From Turbatrix aceti (lineage: Eukaryota; Nematoda; Chromadorea; Rhabditida; Panagrolaimidae), in contig OZ017769.1 in the NCBI GenBank assembly GCA_963969345.1, forward strand, positions 4,402,816 through 4,466,815: a stretch of DNA of 64,000 nt, given 5' to 3'. Positions 21,378-32,700 of the stretch are shown in pieces (the stretch's first letter is position 1; each line of letters starts with the position of its first letter). The notes under the pieces are model-generated. The model worked only from the letters and a program-made list of their open reading frames with translations, was not told the origin of the DNA and made no database searches. Made by a program: the position numbers and the translations under genes.

Positions 21378-23677
21378 TTAGGCCTGGAAGATGGTCTGGG
21401 GCAGTGGGAAGTCGTCCATGTTGCAGCGGGTGAAGAAATCTTTTCTCAGGGCCTGGTACTTATCCCGGGTGGATTGTTCGATGTCGTCGAGGAGTTTCTA
21501 AAAAACATCTGGCATAAACTCGTTCACTGACAAAAAAAATGCTCACAGAGGCCAAAATGATTCAAAAAAAGGTAGAAACATGCAAATCGTATTTTTTGTA
21601 GGCTATTTTCGAATTTTCATAAAATTTAGCAAAAAATAGAAAAATTTCAAAAAATTAGTCAAAAAACTTTGAAAGCCTTGGTCCGAATGAACTCACCTTA
21701 TTAGCAAAAATGTGGTCAATAAGAGCGAGAAAGACGAACTTGTACTGCCAAACAGTCTGAACCGCGTGCAATCGCCCGTCTCGGACCCGATAAAAGTGGT
21801 CATCCACCTTGAAATTTCTAGTCTTGCCCGCGTGAAGCGCAGAATGAGCCAATTCGAGGAAGGCAAGCGTGCCAGCTCTTCCGGCCCCTGCCTGGCTGAC
21901 GAAGGCGACAGGCCGTTTCTTGTTTTTCAGAAGCGAGATGACCTGCATGACGGATTCGGTGTTGGTCGGGACTTTGCCTTCCGGCCAGTTGAGCAGGCTG
22001 ATCCAGAGCACAGATCGGCACTCGTCTTCCTTGACGAGACTGTAGATCGTCACGCGGTAGTCTCCGTTGGCGCCGGACACTTCGCGTTGCCAGGCGAGGG
22101 AAAAGTTGGGTGGTAGGCGGCAGCACCGTCCGGATTCGGGTAGCATGTCCAGAGGCTTGCCGACCTCTTCCCACTCTTGGGGTGTCATGACGCAGACCAC
22201 GGCGGGCACGACCTCCTGCCAAATCATCTGCCAGAAGTCGAGAACGGTGGATTTTAGCGGCAGTTGAGACACTATGAACTGAAAAAAATACCGTAAAAAA
22301 ACCTTAAAAAATGTTTTTGCGCGAAAAACCATAAAAAATACGGTTAAAAAAAACGAGTTCGGTCCCGAAGCGAAAAAAACAACCGATTTGGTCCTAAAGT
22401 GAAAAAAACGTCCAGCTCCCTCCAAATGCGAAAAAAATGACCGTTTAGGTCTTGAAGCGAAAAAAACAACAGGCTCGGTCCCGAAGCGAAAGAAGATCTA
22501 CCGATCCAGTCCTAAAGCGAAAAAAACAACCAACTCGGTCCCGAAGCGAAAAAAAACGACTGATTTGGTCCTATAGCGAAAAAACGATCAGCTCGGTCCT
22601 GAAGCGAAAAAACCGACCGGCTCGGTCTCGAAGCGAAACAAGCGACCACCTAGGTCTCGAAGCGAAAAAACCAACCGAGTTTCCGTCCCTCGACGAGTAG
22701 TTCACCCAATTTGCGTGAATAAAGGCGGTCGCCGAGTCCTCCAACATCACCCTCGACTGATCCATGCACACAATATCCGCGTACCTCGCTTTGCCGTAAT
22801 TATCGTCAAAAAGATGCCTCGTAAACGACTTTGGCACGTAACCCCTGATACGGTCGAACCTCGCGTCGAGCTCCTCGAATTCCTTTTCAATGGTGTTCTT
22901 CGCAAAAAAACGCATGCGATCGGCTTCGAGCTGCTTCGCCTTGGCGGTCGGGGTATCGGCGACTGTCGGAGTCGTTTGTCCTTCACTGGCGGGTTCTGCC
23001 TTTTGGGGTTTCTCGCTCTGCGGAGGGGTTACCGCGTTGGGGATGAGCACCAAACTGCCCGGGACCACAGGAGATTTTGTCGGAGAGGTCGAAGAGGCCT
23101 TGGGCGCCTGCGGGGTTGGAGTCGTCGTCTTCGAATTACCCAGCGTCGTTGGCGGAGCATCTTTTGAACCCCCACTCTTTGCCAGGGTCTCCCGACTCCT
23201 GGGCTTCGGTGGTGGAGGGGGATTGGCAGTCGTCGGGGGCGTGCTGACATCATTCATTGGTTCTCGGGATGCCGGTTTTGGTTTTTCCTTGGAGTGGGGA
23301 AGGGCTCTGCTCAGAAATGCCCTGGGGTTAAACTTGTTGCCGATATCGCCGGTTGGATTCGGCGGGGTCTTGGCATCTCCGCTCGGGCCGCCCGAACCCT
23401 GGCCCGGTACCTGGCCCGGAACCTGGCCTGGACCCCGGACCGGAAACTGGCCCGGCATCTGACCTGGCACCCGACTCGGTACCTGGCCCGGCACCTGACC
23501 CGGCACCTGACCCGGGACCTGACCCGGAACCTGGCCCTGGCCATGGTGCTTATGCTTTCCGTGGCGATGACGGTGATGACGCCGATGGCCGTGAGGCGAA
23601 TTTTTTGACTCTTTCTTCCGGAACAGTCCGAAGAATCCCATGACGGTTGATGGTTTATAAAGTGTCGAAAATGCCAT
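21378..23677 (-). CDS. PTP-fold protein with substituted catalytic cysteine (pseudophosphatase)
   Basis: Exons 23677-22676, 22278-21697 and 21497-21378 on the minus strand give 567 residues, or 555 if the ATG at 23641 (MGFFGLF) is used. The N-terminal third is disordered: His/Lys-rich, then about 13 PGQV-like tetrapeptides, then Pro/Ser/Thr-rich. The tyrosine-phosphatase domain runs from about residue 250: RIRGYVPKSF, FIHANWVNY, FIVSQLPL, FWQMIWQE, and the P-loop region near 462. Active PTPs carry HCSAGxGRTG; here it reads VSQAGAGRAG, with Cys to Ser. The WPD loop reads WPE. Both changes predict no catalysis but possible phosphotyrosine binding. Intron 1 holds a 29-base tandem repeat. The gene is convergent with the calponin gene and divergent from bystin. 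Confidence 0.88.
22361..22676 (+). repeat. 29-30 base tandem repeat in PTP-like gene intron 1
   Basis: About 11 copies of GGTCCyGAAGCGAAAAAA plus a variable 11-base spacer. The final copy abuts the donor site of exon 1, so the repeat begins immediately inside the intron. Confidence 0.85.
23394..23556 (-). repeat. 12-base coding minisatellite (PGQV tetrapeptides)
   Basis: A tandem 12-base repeat reading GTGCCGGGTCAG-like on the minus strand, about 13 units, inside the disordered N-terminal region of the PTP-like protein. A few units vary (SRVP, GQMP, RGPG). Confidence 0.85.
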
Positions 23678-23901
23678 TGCGAGTCAAGTCATCGTGCCAA
23701 AGGTTGGAGTATTCTAATTTTACGACCAAGAGAAAATCGTAAAATCGTCGATACAAGTTTTTCAAATAAAACCCTAACTTTAAAAAACCTTGGCAAAGTG
23801 TCCTCAACAAACCTACTTTTTTCGTGCGTTTTTCTTTGCGCCCAAGTTTCTGCCTTTCTGCGTATTTTTCTCTGTTTTTGGTTACCTTATCTTTTCTAGC
23901 C
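23678..23901. promoter_or_regulatory. Divergent promoter region of PTP-like gene and bystin
   Basis: Only 224 bases separate the opposed start codons. TTTCTAGC immediately precedes the bystin ATG and looks like a 3' splice or trans-splice acceptor. A TTTATAA on the minus strand at about 23654 lies between the two candidate PTP-like start codons, which would favour the shorter form if it is a TATA box. Confidence 0.4.
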
Positions 23902-25853
23902 ATGGGAAGAGCTCGTAAACGTCAGCTGGCAAAGGCCGGCGACAAGGTCGAAAAGCCTAAAGAGGCGATCGATGCCCAGATCCTCGGTGATTACGTCGTC
24001 AAGCCGAAAACCGTTCGTTTTGCCGACGATGATGAGTCTGACGATGAAAAAGTCGCTCCGGTGAGTTTTTCCTGTTTTTACCTGTGTTCAGCTTGAATTG
24101 GATATTTTTTAGATCGATCCGAAGCGTCTCGAAAAAATCATGCAGCACGCGCGGCAGCAGGAACTCGAAGAGCGTGACGAGGACTCTGACAACGACGAAT
24201 CCGAACCCGCTGCAAAGAGGCCTTCTCCCGGAGTCAAGCTGGGCGAAAAGGCTGACAAAGAAGATCACGAAGAAGACGATGACTTAGGCGAGACAGTGCC
24301 GTACGATCCGGCAGAAATTGAAGTCGACTCCAAAGATGCCGAAGATCTCGCCCGCTTTTTGACTCCTGCCGGAACGGGTGGCACGCTTCACGACCTGATC
24401 CGACAGAGACTCGACGAACGGAGTAATCCGAATTTGATGCCGTTGGGCGGGGACCGAAAGGTTGGTTGATTTTTAATTTTTCTTTCTTTGACAGTCATTT
24501 TTTTGTTTTTTTTTTGTTCCAGCTGCCTTCAAGCATCCCTCCAGAAGCCGTTCAGCTCTACAAGCAGGTTGGCAACATTCTGTCTCGCTACCGCCACGGC
24601 AAGGTGCCGCTCGCGTTCAAACACCTGGGAACCCTGCCCAACTGGGAGGACTTTATCGATTACACCGCTCCGGAGAATTGGTCGTCGGCTGCGATGCTCT
24701 ACGCCACAAAGATGTTCATGAGCAACCAGAAGAAAGACAAGTGCCAGCGTTTTTTGAACACGATTCTGCTGCCTCGCATTCGGGACGAGATTGTGCATAA
24801 CCGGGCTCTGAACTTTCATCTTTATCAGGCGCTGTTCAAGGCTTGCTTCCAGCCTCAGGCTTTCTTCAAGGGCATCATTATTCCTCTTGCTGAGGTAAGT
24901 CCATGCATTTTAGAATTTTGAACAGTGTTGTCGGGTATCTTACACGAAATTTCGGGTTTTCGGATCGATATCCAAAAAAAACCTAAAAAATAGTCACTAA
25001 AACAAATTATTTTCCTAAAACTTTCTGTAAAATCAATTTTTTTTTTGATTTTGGCCTTTTTTTGTATTCAAGAATCTTGAATCAAGATTTAGAAATTCCG
25101 GGATAAGTTTCCTGAAAATTTCGGTTTTTTGAGCGCCGTTTATTTTTTATAAAAAAAATTTTTAGTGTTATTTAAAATTTTTTTTCCGTATTTTGCACAA
25201 ATTTTTTGTTCAAAACAAAATAATGCTATGTAAAAATACGAAATAATTACTCATTTTTACTGAAAGCTAAAAAACTGGAAAAATGACCTTTTTATTTTTT
25301 TTACTGCTTTTGAGCATTTTTTGACCGTATATTTTTTTCAGTCCGGGAACTGCAGCCTAAACGAAGCCTCCATCATCGGATCCGCTCTCCTAAAGTCCAA
25401 GATTCCCCAAATGCACTCTTGTGCTGCTCTTTTCAAGCTCGCAGGAATCCGCGGAACATCCTTTGCATCCGGACTGTACTTCATCCTCGTTCTGCTCCGA
25501 AAGCGCTACGCATTGCCCTACCAGGTCGTCGACCGGCTCGTTGAATACTTTGTTGAGTATGTTTTTTTATTTACAAATATTTAGTTCCATGAACCGTATT
25601 TTTTTTTTTCAGGACATCGTCGGCAAACGCATCACTCCCGCTTCTCTGGCAACAGACTTTTCTCAAGTTTGTCGATCTCTACGCCGACGACCTTTCGGAC
25701 GATCAAATCACGCTGCTCCAAGTCGTCACGAAGGAAAAACACCACCATCCGAAAATCACTCCCGAGATTCTTGGTCGCCTGAACGAGGCCGTCGAAAAGA
25801 GTACCGCAGAGGCTGCCGGCAATGTCGAACCTGCGAAGATGGAAGTTGCGTGA
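23902..25853 (+). CDS. byn-1: Bystin (ENP1/BYSL, 40S ribosome biogenesis)
   Basis: Exons 23902-24060, 24113-24460, 24523-24894, 25342-25556 and 25613-25853 give 444 residues (human 437). Bystin/Enp1 is a nucleolar factor needed for 18S rRNA processing and pre-40S export. Features are a basic N-terminus (MGRARKRQ), an acidic middle, and the bystin domain: KVPLAFKHLGTLPNWEDF, HLYQALFKACFQPQAFFKGI, SGNCSLNEASIIGS, KKxIPxxHS-like KSKIPQMHSCAALFKLA, RKRYALPYQVVD and LPLLWQQTFLKFV. The exon 4 to 5 join uses donor GTATGT after TTGA; only this join restores the LPLLWQQ frame. The last intron is 56 bases. Confidence 0.95.
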
Positions 25854-26365
25854 AGAAAAAAAACGACGGAAAGTAAGTGTTTGATGTGTTTTTCTTTTGT
25901 TGAATTTGAAATGACCAAAAACGATGTCGGAAAGTTAATGAAGTTAATTTTTACTTAGGGGGTCAGTGTTTTTGGAATTGGGTCAAAATCAAGGCATAAA
26001 ATTCGGCCGTAAAAGCCGCAAAAAAATTCGAAGGTTATTTTTTGAAAAAAATTATGATTTTCAAATATTTTTGTTTTTTTTTTCATTTTTTTTTACAAAA
26101 ATTTTAAAATGCGCAGTAATTATTATAATAATTATTGCGCATTTACGGTAGCATTTAAAAAAAATGACGAAAACAAAAAGTTTGTCAGCGGCTTGATTTC
26201 AAAGCTGGTTTTATAAAAACTAGAAAATTTGATAAATTATTTATTGATTCATTCGTGAGCATGGCAAAAGTGTGTATGGCTTCCCGTAAGCAGGCGATCG
26301 GATCGATGAGGGGGTAGGGGTGGGGGTTATGGCACGGGGTGAGCGTACGTGGCAGGCAGCGATGG
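25854..26365. mobile_element. Intergenic spacer with degenerate MITE and a 38-base palindrome
   Basis: Between convergent bystin and the four-pass protein gene. GCATAAAATTCGGCCGTAAA at about 25991 matches the ends of the CGGCC MITE family at 39886 and 41645. A near-perfect 38-base palindrome at 26107-26144 (AAATGCGCAGTAATTATTAT arm, two mismatches) may be its centre. Confidence 0.5.
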
Positions 26366-27604
26366 TCACATCTTGGTCGAAGCGGCCTTGGAGGATTCGC
26401 CGTTGTCGATGGCGAGCATCGGCTTGTCCAGCGCCAGACGGTGTAGGTAGGCGTAGCACCGGCGCACGACGTTGAGGAACCACACCTGACAAGCCAGGCT
26501 GCAGGTCGTCCAGATGAGCAGCGTGAGCAGGATGTGCTTGAGGCCCCGCAGACGGCCTCCGAACTGCATGGGCTCGTACTCGACGGCCTGGGAGTACCCG
26601 AGCTCGCCCCGGGGCGAGTCCTCGTAGATGATCGTGTCTACGTCGACGGAAGTACCTCCGAAGAGGAGCAGGAATAGGTAGGACGCTAGGAGGCCGAGCG
26701 AGACGACGGATGCGTACTGAAATGGGAAGTTGAGATTTGTTGTTGATATTCATTTGCAAATTAATGAAATTACGATAAAAGCTTTTACTATGAAAAGTTT
26801 TTATTGCAAAATTTAGGAGCATGATCTTGACAGACTTACGGTTGCCCCAAATCGCGTTTTTGCAATATTTGACGATTTTTGGCACGTTTTAGGTAAAAAA
26901 CTACGAAATTTCAAAATCCAGGATACATTTTTATCGAAATGATTTTCTATGGAGAATCCAAGAAAAAAAATTGAAATATAGGATTATCACCTTGAAAAAT
27001 GCCGAAAATTGTATTTTAAACGTTTGTTTGGCATTTTTCAAGGTGATAATCCTATTTATATTTCAATTTTTTTCTCGAATTCTCTATCAAAAATCATGCC
27101 GATCAAAATGTATTCTGGCTTTGGAAATGACGTAGTTTTTTAGCTGCACCATGCCAAAAATTATCAAAAAGGGCAAAAACGCTATTTGAAGAATTTCCAG
27201 AACGTCCCCTGAAAATTTCCTTGTAAATAACCCAATCTTACCTGCATGAAGATGTGCGGGACAAGGAAATAGGGGGTTTTCCTTCGAATGCCGATGACCA
27301 GGAGAACGACGGCCACGAGAGCCAGGAAGTAACTCGACAGGATCAGGGAGATGGCCAGGATGTAGCTGTCCTCGTTTTTGTCAAAAAACCAGATGGTCGT
27401 TGAGATCTAAAAAATGCCTGGCTGGTAATTTTGACTTCAAAAAACATGAGCAAAGCTTACCTGATAAACCAGAAAGACAAATTCGACGATAGCGATGGCG
27501 AGACAGGCTACCTGGACGCTGAACAGGTTGCACAGGCAACGATCGGGGTCACTGTGCCTCTGGGGCCCTTTTTGGCACATGGTGGTCGAGTCGTTGCTCG
27601 CCAT
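26366..27604 (-). CDS. Four-pass transmembrane protein, unknown family (LAPTM/MARVEL-like topology)
   Basis: Exons 27604-27461, 27406-27242 and 26716-26366 on the minus strand give 219 residues. Four hydrophobic segments lie at about 26-47, 67-91, 104-124 and 164-187, with short cytoplasmic ends predicted on both sides. The first loop has WFFDKNEDS and the second is about 38 residues with acidic and Tyr-rich sequence (TIIYEDSPRGELGYSQAVEY). The N-terminal tail carries CDRCLCNLF-like cysteines (DPDRCLCNLF). This size and layout resemble LAPTM4/5 or MARVEL proteins, but I see no decisive motif. A TTTCAG acceptor lies just before the ATG, indicating a leader intron or trans-splicing. Intron 2 holds a foldback MITE. 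Confidence 0.78.
26788..27225. mobile_element. Foldback MITE in intron 2 of the four-pass gene
   Basis: A palindrome centred near 27020: TTGAAATATAGGATTATCACC pairs with GGTGATAATCCTATTTATATT, and the AAATTTAGGAGCATGATC and TTTTTGGCACG blocks match the element in RNB-gene intron 10. Same family, same intronic setting. Confidence 0.8.
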
Positions 27605-29685
27605 CGAGTACTGAAAGGTGTGAGGGGTCAGTCACGGTGAGTCAAGGATAGAAAATGGGATTGAAGGCGCAGAAGTGAAAGGCAGCGCGGTGGTGGTTGT
27701 CTGGTCGGACCGGTTGGCTACGCGACGGTGGCTGGCAGGAAGAAGAGTGCTCCTGCTCCTGCGCGGACATGCAACGCAACAAGAACGCTACGCTCCGTCT
27801 TGTCTGTCAATTGTCGCGCATCCAATTGACTGCGCAGAGGAGATGAGAAATAAATGTGAGGAGGATGGATGCCGGTGGAAGAATTGGGACGACCATCCTC
27901 CGTTCGAAGCGGAGGAAGCTCATAAAATACAAATAAGAAGCAATCTAACGATGCCGACGTCCTTTGCCGAAAAAAAAATGTTTGTTTGTATCTTTTGAAA
28001 CAATCTAACGCAGAAAAATATTATACAAGGAAAAATGAACCTATGATAAATACAAAAAATGGCCGTTGTTGGTTGTATGGACCAAGAACACCCGCTGCCC
28101 ATGACGCGAGGCACAGACACGCCGAAACCTGTCTTGGCAGCACAGCCCCGCGGCCGGTGCAACAGTCAGTCACGATCATCCCCAACAGCCTGGCCAACCA
28201 ACAACGTTGCCGCCGCCGCCGCCGATGATGACAAGCACCATGGTTTGCAAACACGCAACGTCAAGTCAAATCCGCGCCTCAAACCGGTCAGAGTGGACCG
28301 GCAACGACGTCAAACTTATTACCATTATTATTCAACTCCAAACTCACTCGCAGCCGTAAAAGTTGATCGACAGGTTTTTTTAGCGATCCAGAAAATGAAA
28401 AAAAAGTGGATTTCAAGGTTTTTTTTTGTTTGGAGGGGCGGACTTGTAGTGACTTGCAGGCGGCTCTTGAATTCAATTTTGGGTGCAGGCGGGGAAGAAT
28501 GGGTCTGACAATGGATTCTGCCATGTGCAAGTCGGTGCAAGTAATCCAATTAAAAGTTGGGGTAAAAAAAAAGACTTCAAAAATCAAGCTTGAAAAAAAA
28601 AAAGCTTGATCGCCGCGACCAAAGCCAAGGGCTTGATTTTTCGGCTGGATGTTGCAAAAAGCAGTTAAAATAATCTGTGGGGTGGTTGATGGATGCAGTG
28701 ACACATTCCCCGGCTCGGCTGGCAGCCAGGTGTGCGTGCACACGATCTAAATCAAAATTTCACTGCCAGAGGGCGCGTTTTTTTGGGAGCAGGCAAAAAT
28801 TTTTATTTGAAATAAAAAAAAATCAACTGGCTGTTTTTTGAAAGTATGGAAAGTCAACACGGAAAAAAAACAGAATCAAAAAAGAAAGGTCATTAATTCG
28901 ACAGGTGCGCGAGCCCACCAGGGCCACGAGGAATCAAAAAAGCAAATGGCAGTCAGTTCAGTCCAGAAGAGAACAAAACAGTCAGTAGCTGGCGTAAATA
29001 TATTTACCCGCACAAACGGAACATGCAACGGGCATAAATAGAAGACGGGGCGATGCGGATGATGCGCAAGAGTTTGACAGGTGAACAAGACGAGACAAGA
29101 TAGGACAAAACAACGGGGTGTATAATTCCAGGTGATGTGCGCGGCGGCGGACCTCACCTGCGGGGCGCTGCCGACATCCTCTCCGGCTCTCCGGACTAAA
29201 GACAAAGACAACAGACAACAACGTCATCGTCTTCTTCTTCTTCTTCTCGCGATCGGTCGGTGAAGAAGACGATGGTGGAGCCCATAAAACACGTAAAATC
29301 AAGTAAGGAACACGAAAAACGACCATTTCTGCACTCGAGGCTGCCATTGATGGGCTGAACCGGGCGCTGGGTGTCTGTCTTGCGCGAGGCGATTTGCAGC
29401 CGAGATAGCAACGAGCAGGTGATGGAATCAACCGGGAGCGCAGACCGGAGAGAGATTTACCGGTGATATTTGTTGTACGCAAAGCAAAGCGTGAAACTGT
29501 GTCACGTACCGGTTTGCTTTAATCTCTGACGAGGATTTTTGATAGATGACCACGTCGGTTAGCGGTAAACTGTTCGCCTACGCAAAAAAAAATTAATTTA
29601 CGATCATCAGATCCCCCAAAAAAAGAAAATATTTATCATCAACGCCGTGCAGTTTATAAAGAGAACTTTTTCACCAATTTTTCCA
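27605..29685. other. Gene-free spacer upstream of the four-pass gene
   Basis: Mixed-composition DNA with polypurine runs. I see no open frame with codon bias or recognisable motif. It probably holds the promoter and leader exons of the four-pass gene. Confidence 0.5.
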
Positions 29686-29767
29686 GCAGCTATGGCCGAG
29701 TGGTTAAGGCGACAGACTCGAAATCTGTTGGGCATTGCCCGCGCAGGTTCAAATCCTGCTGGCTGCG
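29686..29767 (+). tRNA. tRNA-Ser (CGA)
   Basis: An 82-base gene with full cloverleaf. Acceptor stem GCAGCTA pairs with TGGCTGC, with G as discriminator. The A box is TGGCCGAGTGG and the B box GGTTCAAATCC. Anticodon arm ACAGA-CTCGAAA-TCTGT gives anticodon CGA at 29719-29721. The long variable arm (TGGGCATTGCCCGC) is typical of serine tRNAs. A T-run at 29771-29775 serves as the Pol III terminator. No intron. Confidence 0.96.
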
Positions 29768-32700
29768 AATCTTTTTTCTTTTGTCCCTTGAAATATTGGG
29801 CCTATCAATGGAGTCTATAATTTTCCCCCAATTTGAAAGCGGATATTCATTCAAATCTGAATTTTTTTAGACAGCGCAATATGAGCGAAGAATGCGAATG
29901 CGAATGAATGATGGATGCGTTGCATAAACAATATCTGTCGACAGATGCAATTGATCATGAAAAAAAGAAAAATATTTATATAGAACCCACCTGTCGGCTA
30001 TCATTAACGCTCTGGTTTTCACAGTGCTTGTCGATAAGCGGACGCTTCTGAGCAGCGGTGTCGGACATGGTCGTCGTCGGCGGTAGCGGTGGCGAGGCCA
30101 AGAATGCGCAAAGAAGGGTCGGTCGTCGATCGGCGTTGATAGCCGAGACACGGCGTCGTTTATTCTTTTTTTCTTATTTCGCCTTTCTTGGGCGGAAGAA
30201 GAAGAAGAACCGTTGTCCGTTGTCTCTCCCGTCCGCTTTGCTCAGGGAGACAGACGTGTGCTATCGATCACGAGCGATCATCTACTACCGGTGCCGGTGG
30301 TAGGCGCACTTTCACCCCGGGTCGGTTGCGAATTAGACAAATCAGGTCGATTCTAACTAATGTAAGGGCTGAGGGCTCTTTTCTTGCTTCCAATTGCCCA
30401 CGGCGGCGCAGAACGTCAATTCGCATCATTTACGCTTCGTGCGCGGGTGGAATGGATGCCATTGTTTTTCAAGGAGTTCGTTCCCGCCTCTCGCTTACTA
30501 ATAAATATTTTTTTTCTAAGCTGTCACGTGAACACTACATTGTTTGTGCCTCCTTCTTTCATGGGCACCAGCGGGGCATCGTCGACTGTGGTGGGGGTTG
30601 GTTGGTGCGCCATTACCCTCTCTTTGTTCCCTTTCCCCAAAAGGACAAAAAAAGAAGGTTAATGGGAAACGAACCTCTGAATTTGATTTTTTTTCTTTTT
30701 TTTTCTACAGTTTAACCGCTGCCTGGTTACACTCGATTGACAGCGAACGATTTTGTCTTCGTTAGGGCTGTTACTAATCAAATCATGGTTTTTTGGTTTT
30801 TATCAGACCGTAAACCCAGCAAAATCACGCGTTTTCGATTGATCCACAATTTTGAAAAAAAGCTTTTTTTTCATCAAAAATGTAGGATTTTGTTTATTTG
30901 TTTCTGTAAACTTTCTGAACGCAAAAAAATCAAAAACTTTTTTTTGTTCAAAAAAATTGTAATTTCGAATTTAAAAAAAATGGATTTGAAATTTCGAAAA
31001 TTTAAAAATCAAATCAAAAATCTTTGGCTCGATTTTAGCCACACGAAAGCTCAACTGGACAACTCTGTTTTGCAGTACTGATTGCTCATTCATTTTTTTT
31101 ACTCAAAAGCATAGATTACTGAATATTTGTCGGTCAGCAAAGCAATTTGCCAGAGAATGACGATGTTGAACGACGCTGAACATCTTGCAACGTTCGAATC
31201 AATCACGGAAAGGACAACCACCGACGACGACCGCCAGGGGGACGGCATAAATCACGGCAATCCATTCCTTCATCAAGTCATGTCGTTTGTCGCTGTTAAT
31301 TGGCTCTGGTGAGAAGGCTATAACATGATGACAGCGGTTGCGTTGCGTTGCGCCTCTCCCAGACCGCTTTGTGGCGTTGTGTCTCCCCTCGGACTGACCA
31401 CATCCCACATCCATGCTCGCTTGCGGCGCCATTTCATCGTTCATTGCTGGTTGGTATCACAGCAGCGCTGCGGGAGCTTTGGCGTGACTCCGCCGGCATC
31501 GCAGATTTCTTCGTTCCGTCCGTCTTAATTGCCAGTTGCCAGCTTACGAATTCGTCGTCCGGGGCAATCCCATCAAAAACCGTGTTATTAATAATTCGTG
31601 ATGATTGGTGGCAGCGGCGATGGCAGTTGTTGTCTTGTCCAACCTGTCAAACCGGGTTTTTTTCATCTTTTTTTTTCTTCTGATGACCGGGAAAAAAAGT
31701 TGACGACCAGCTCGTCTGCTTGGCTGACTGCCGCGTGAAAACCGAAGAGCAATGCTTGCTTGCTTCGTGGACAGTCGTCGTCGTCGTCGGCAGAGTAATT
31801 TATAATTTGCGGAGTTGTTTGCCCTATGGCAAATGAAATGAACATGCCTGTGCCGCTGTTTTATACATACATACGTACGTACTCATCTTTCATAGGTGTT
31901 TGACGTCCCGAAACAAACGAAAAGTCAATGCTTGGGCAGTTATCTATGTAATTTTTTTTGACGATGGATAATCCCGCCGAGTCAGTCAGCGTCGAGCGGG
32001 CAGCTTTTTGCTTCCTGCCCGTCAAAATAAAAAAGCTGACAACTTCTTCCATTGTGACCAAATCTTTTTTTGCACTACTATCTATTTATTTTGAGTTGTA
32101 CTCTCACTTTTTTTCCTTTCGGTATAAAAAAATGCAAAAATAAAAACATATTGGTGCAGCTTATCCCCAAATATCCGGGATTTGAGGTGCGAGATACATA
32201 TGTATGTTTTTATTTATAATACATGGACCTCACCGCACGTGCACCTGTTTTGTCCCCTGGGCAGCTGTATAATCCCCTGGATCTGCTCTGTTCTATGCAG
32301 CTCGAAAAAAACAATCGTTATCAGCCAGAGTTACGAATTTGCGATTCTCCGCAAAATTTTCCGGAAATCTTCTAAAAAATTTTTAAATTTTTAAAATTTC
32401 TTAAAAAAAAGTAAAAAAATTCATTTTTTTAAGAAAGTAAAAAAAATTAATTATTTTTTATTAATAAAATTAGGTTGAAATTTAAAAGCTGGTTAATAAA
32501 AACATCGTTTTTGGCATGATTTCATATTTTTGAGACGTATGGTGTGCGGGGAATTTTAAAAAAGTTTAAAAAAGAATTTCCCGGGAGTATTTTGTTCCCC
32601 GGTGAATTTTGCAACCCCGTTATCAGCCCTGCCAAATCGTCTTTCAATTATTTTCGAAATTCGTCCAACTGCGTGTGGGGCAACATGTCACCCTCCCCCC

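Noticed and set aside
22361..22676. Regular repeats with spacers resembling a CRISPR array
   Set aside because: Units are contiguous 29-30 base tandem copies in a eukaryotic intron, with short degenerate spacers and no cas genes.
22715..23643. Plus-strand frames rich in Pro/Gly opposite the PTP-like gene
   Set aside because: They are the complement of the PGQV minisatellite and Pro-rich coding sequence.
30058..30303. 81-codon frame (MSDMVVVGGSGG...) in the large spacer
   Set aside because: No homology recognised, poor codon bias, and it runs into T-rich sequence; likely chance.
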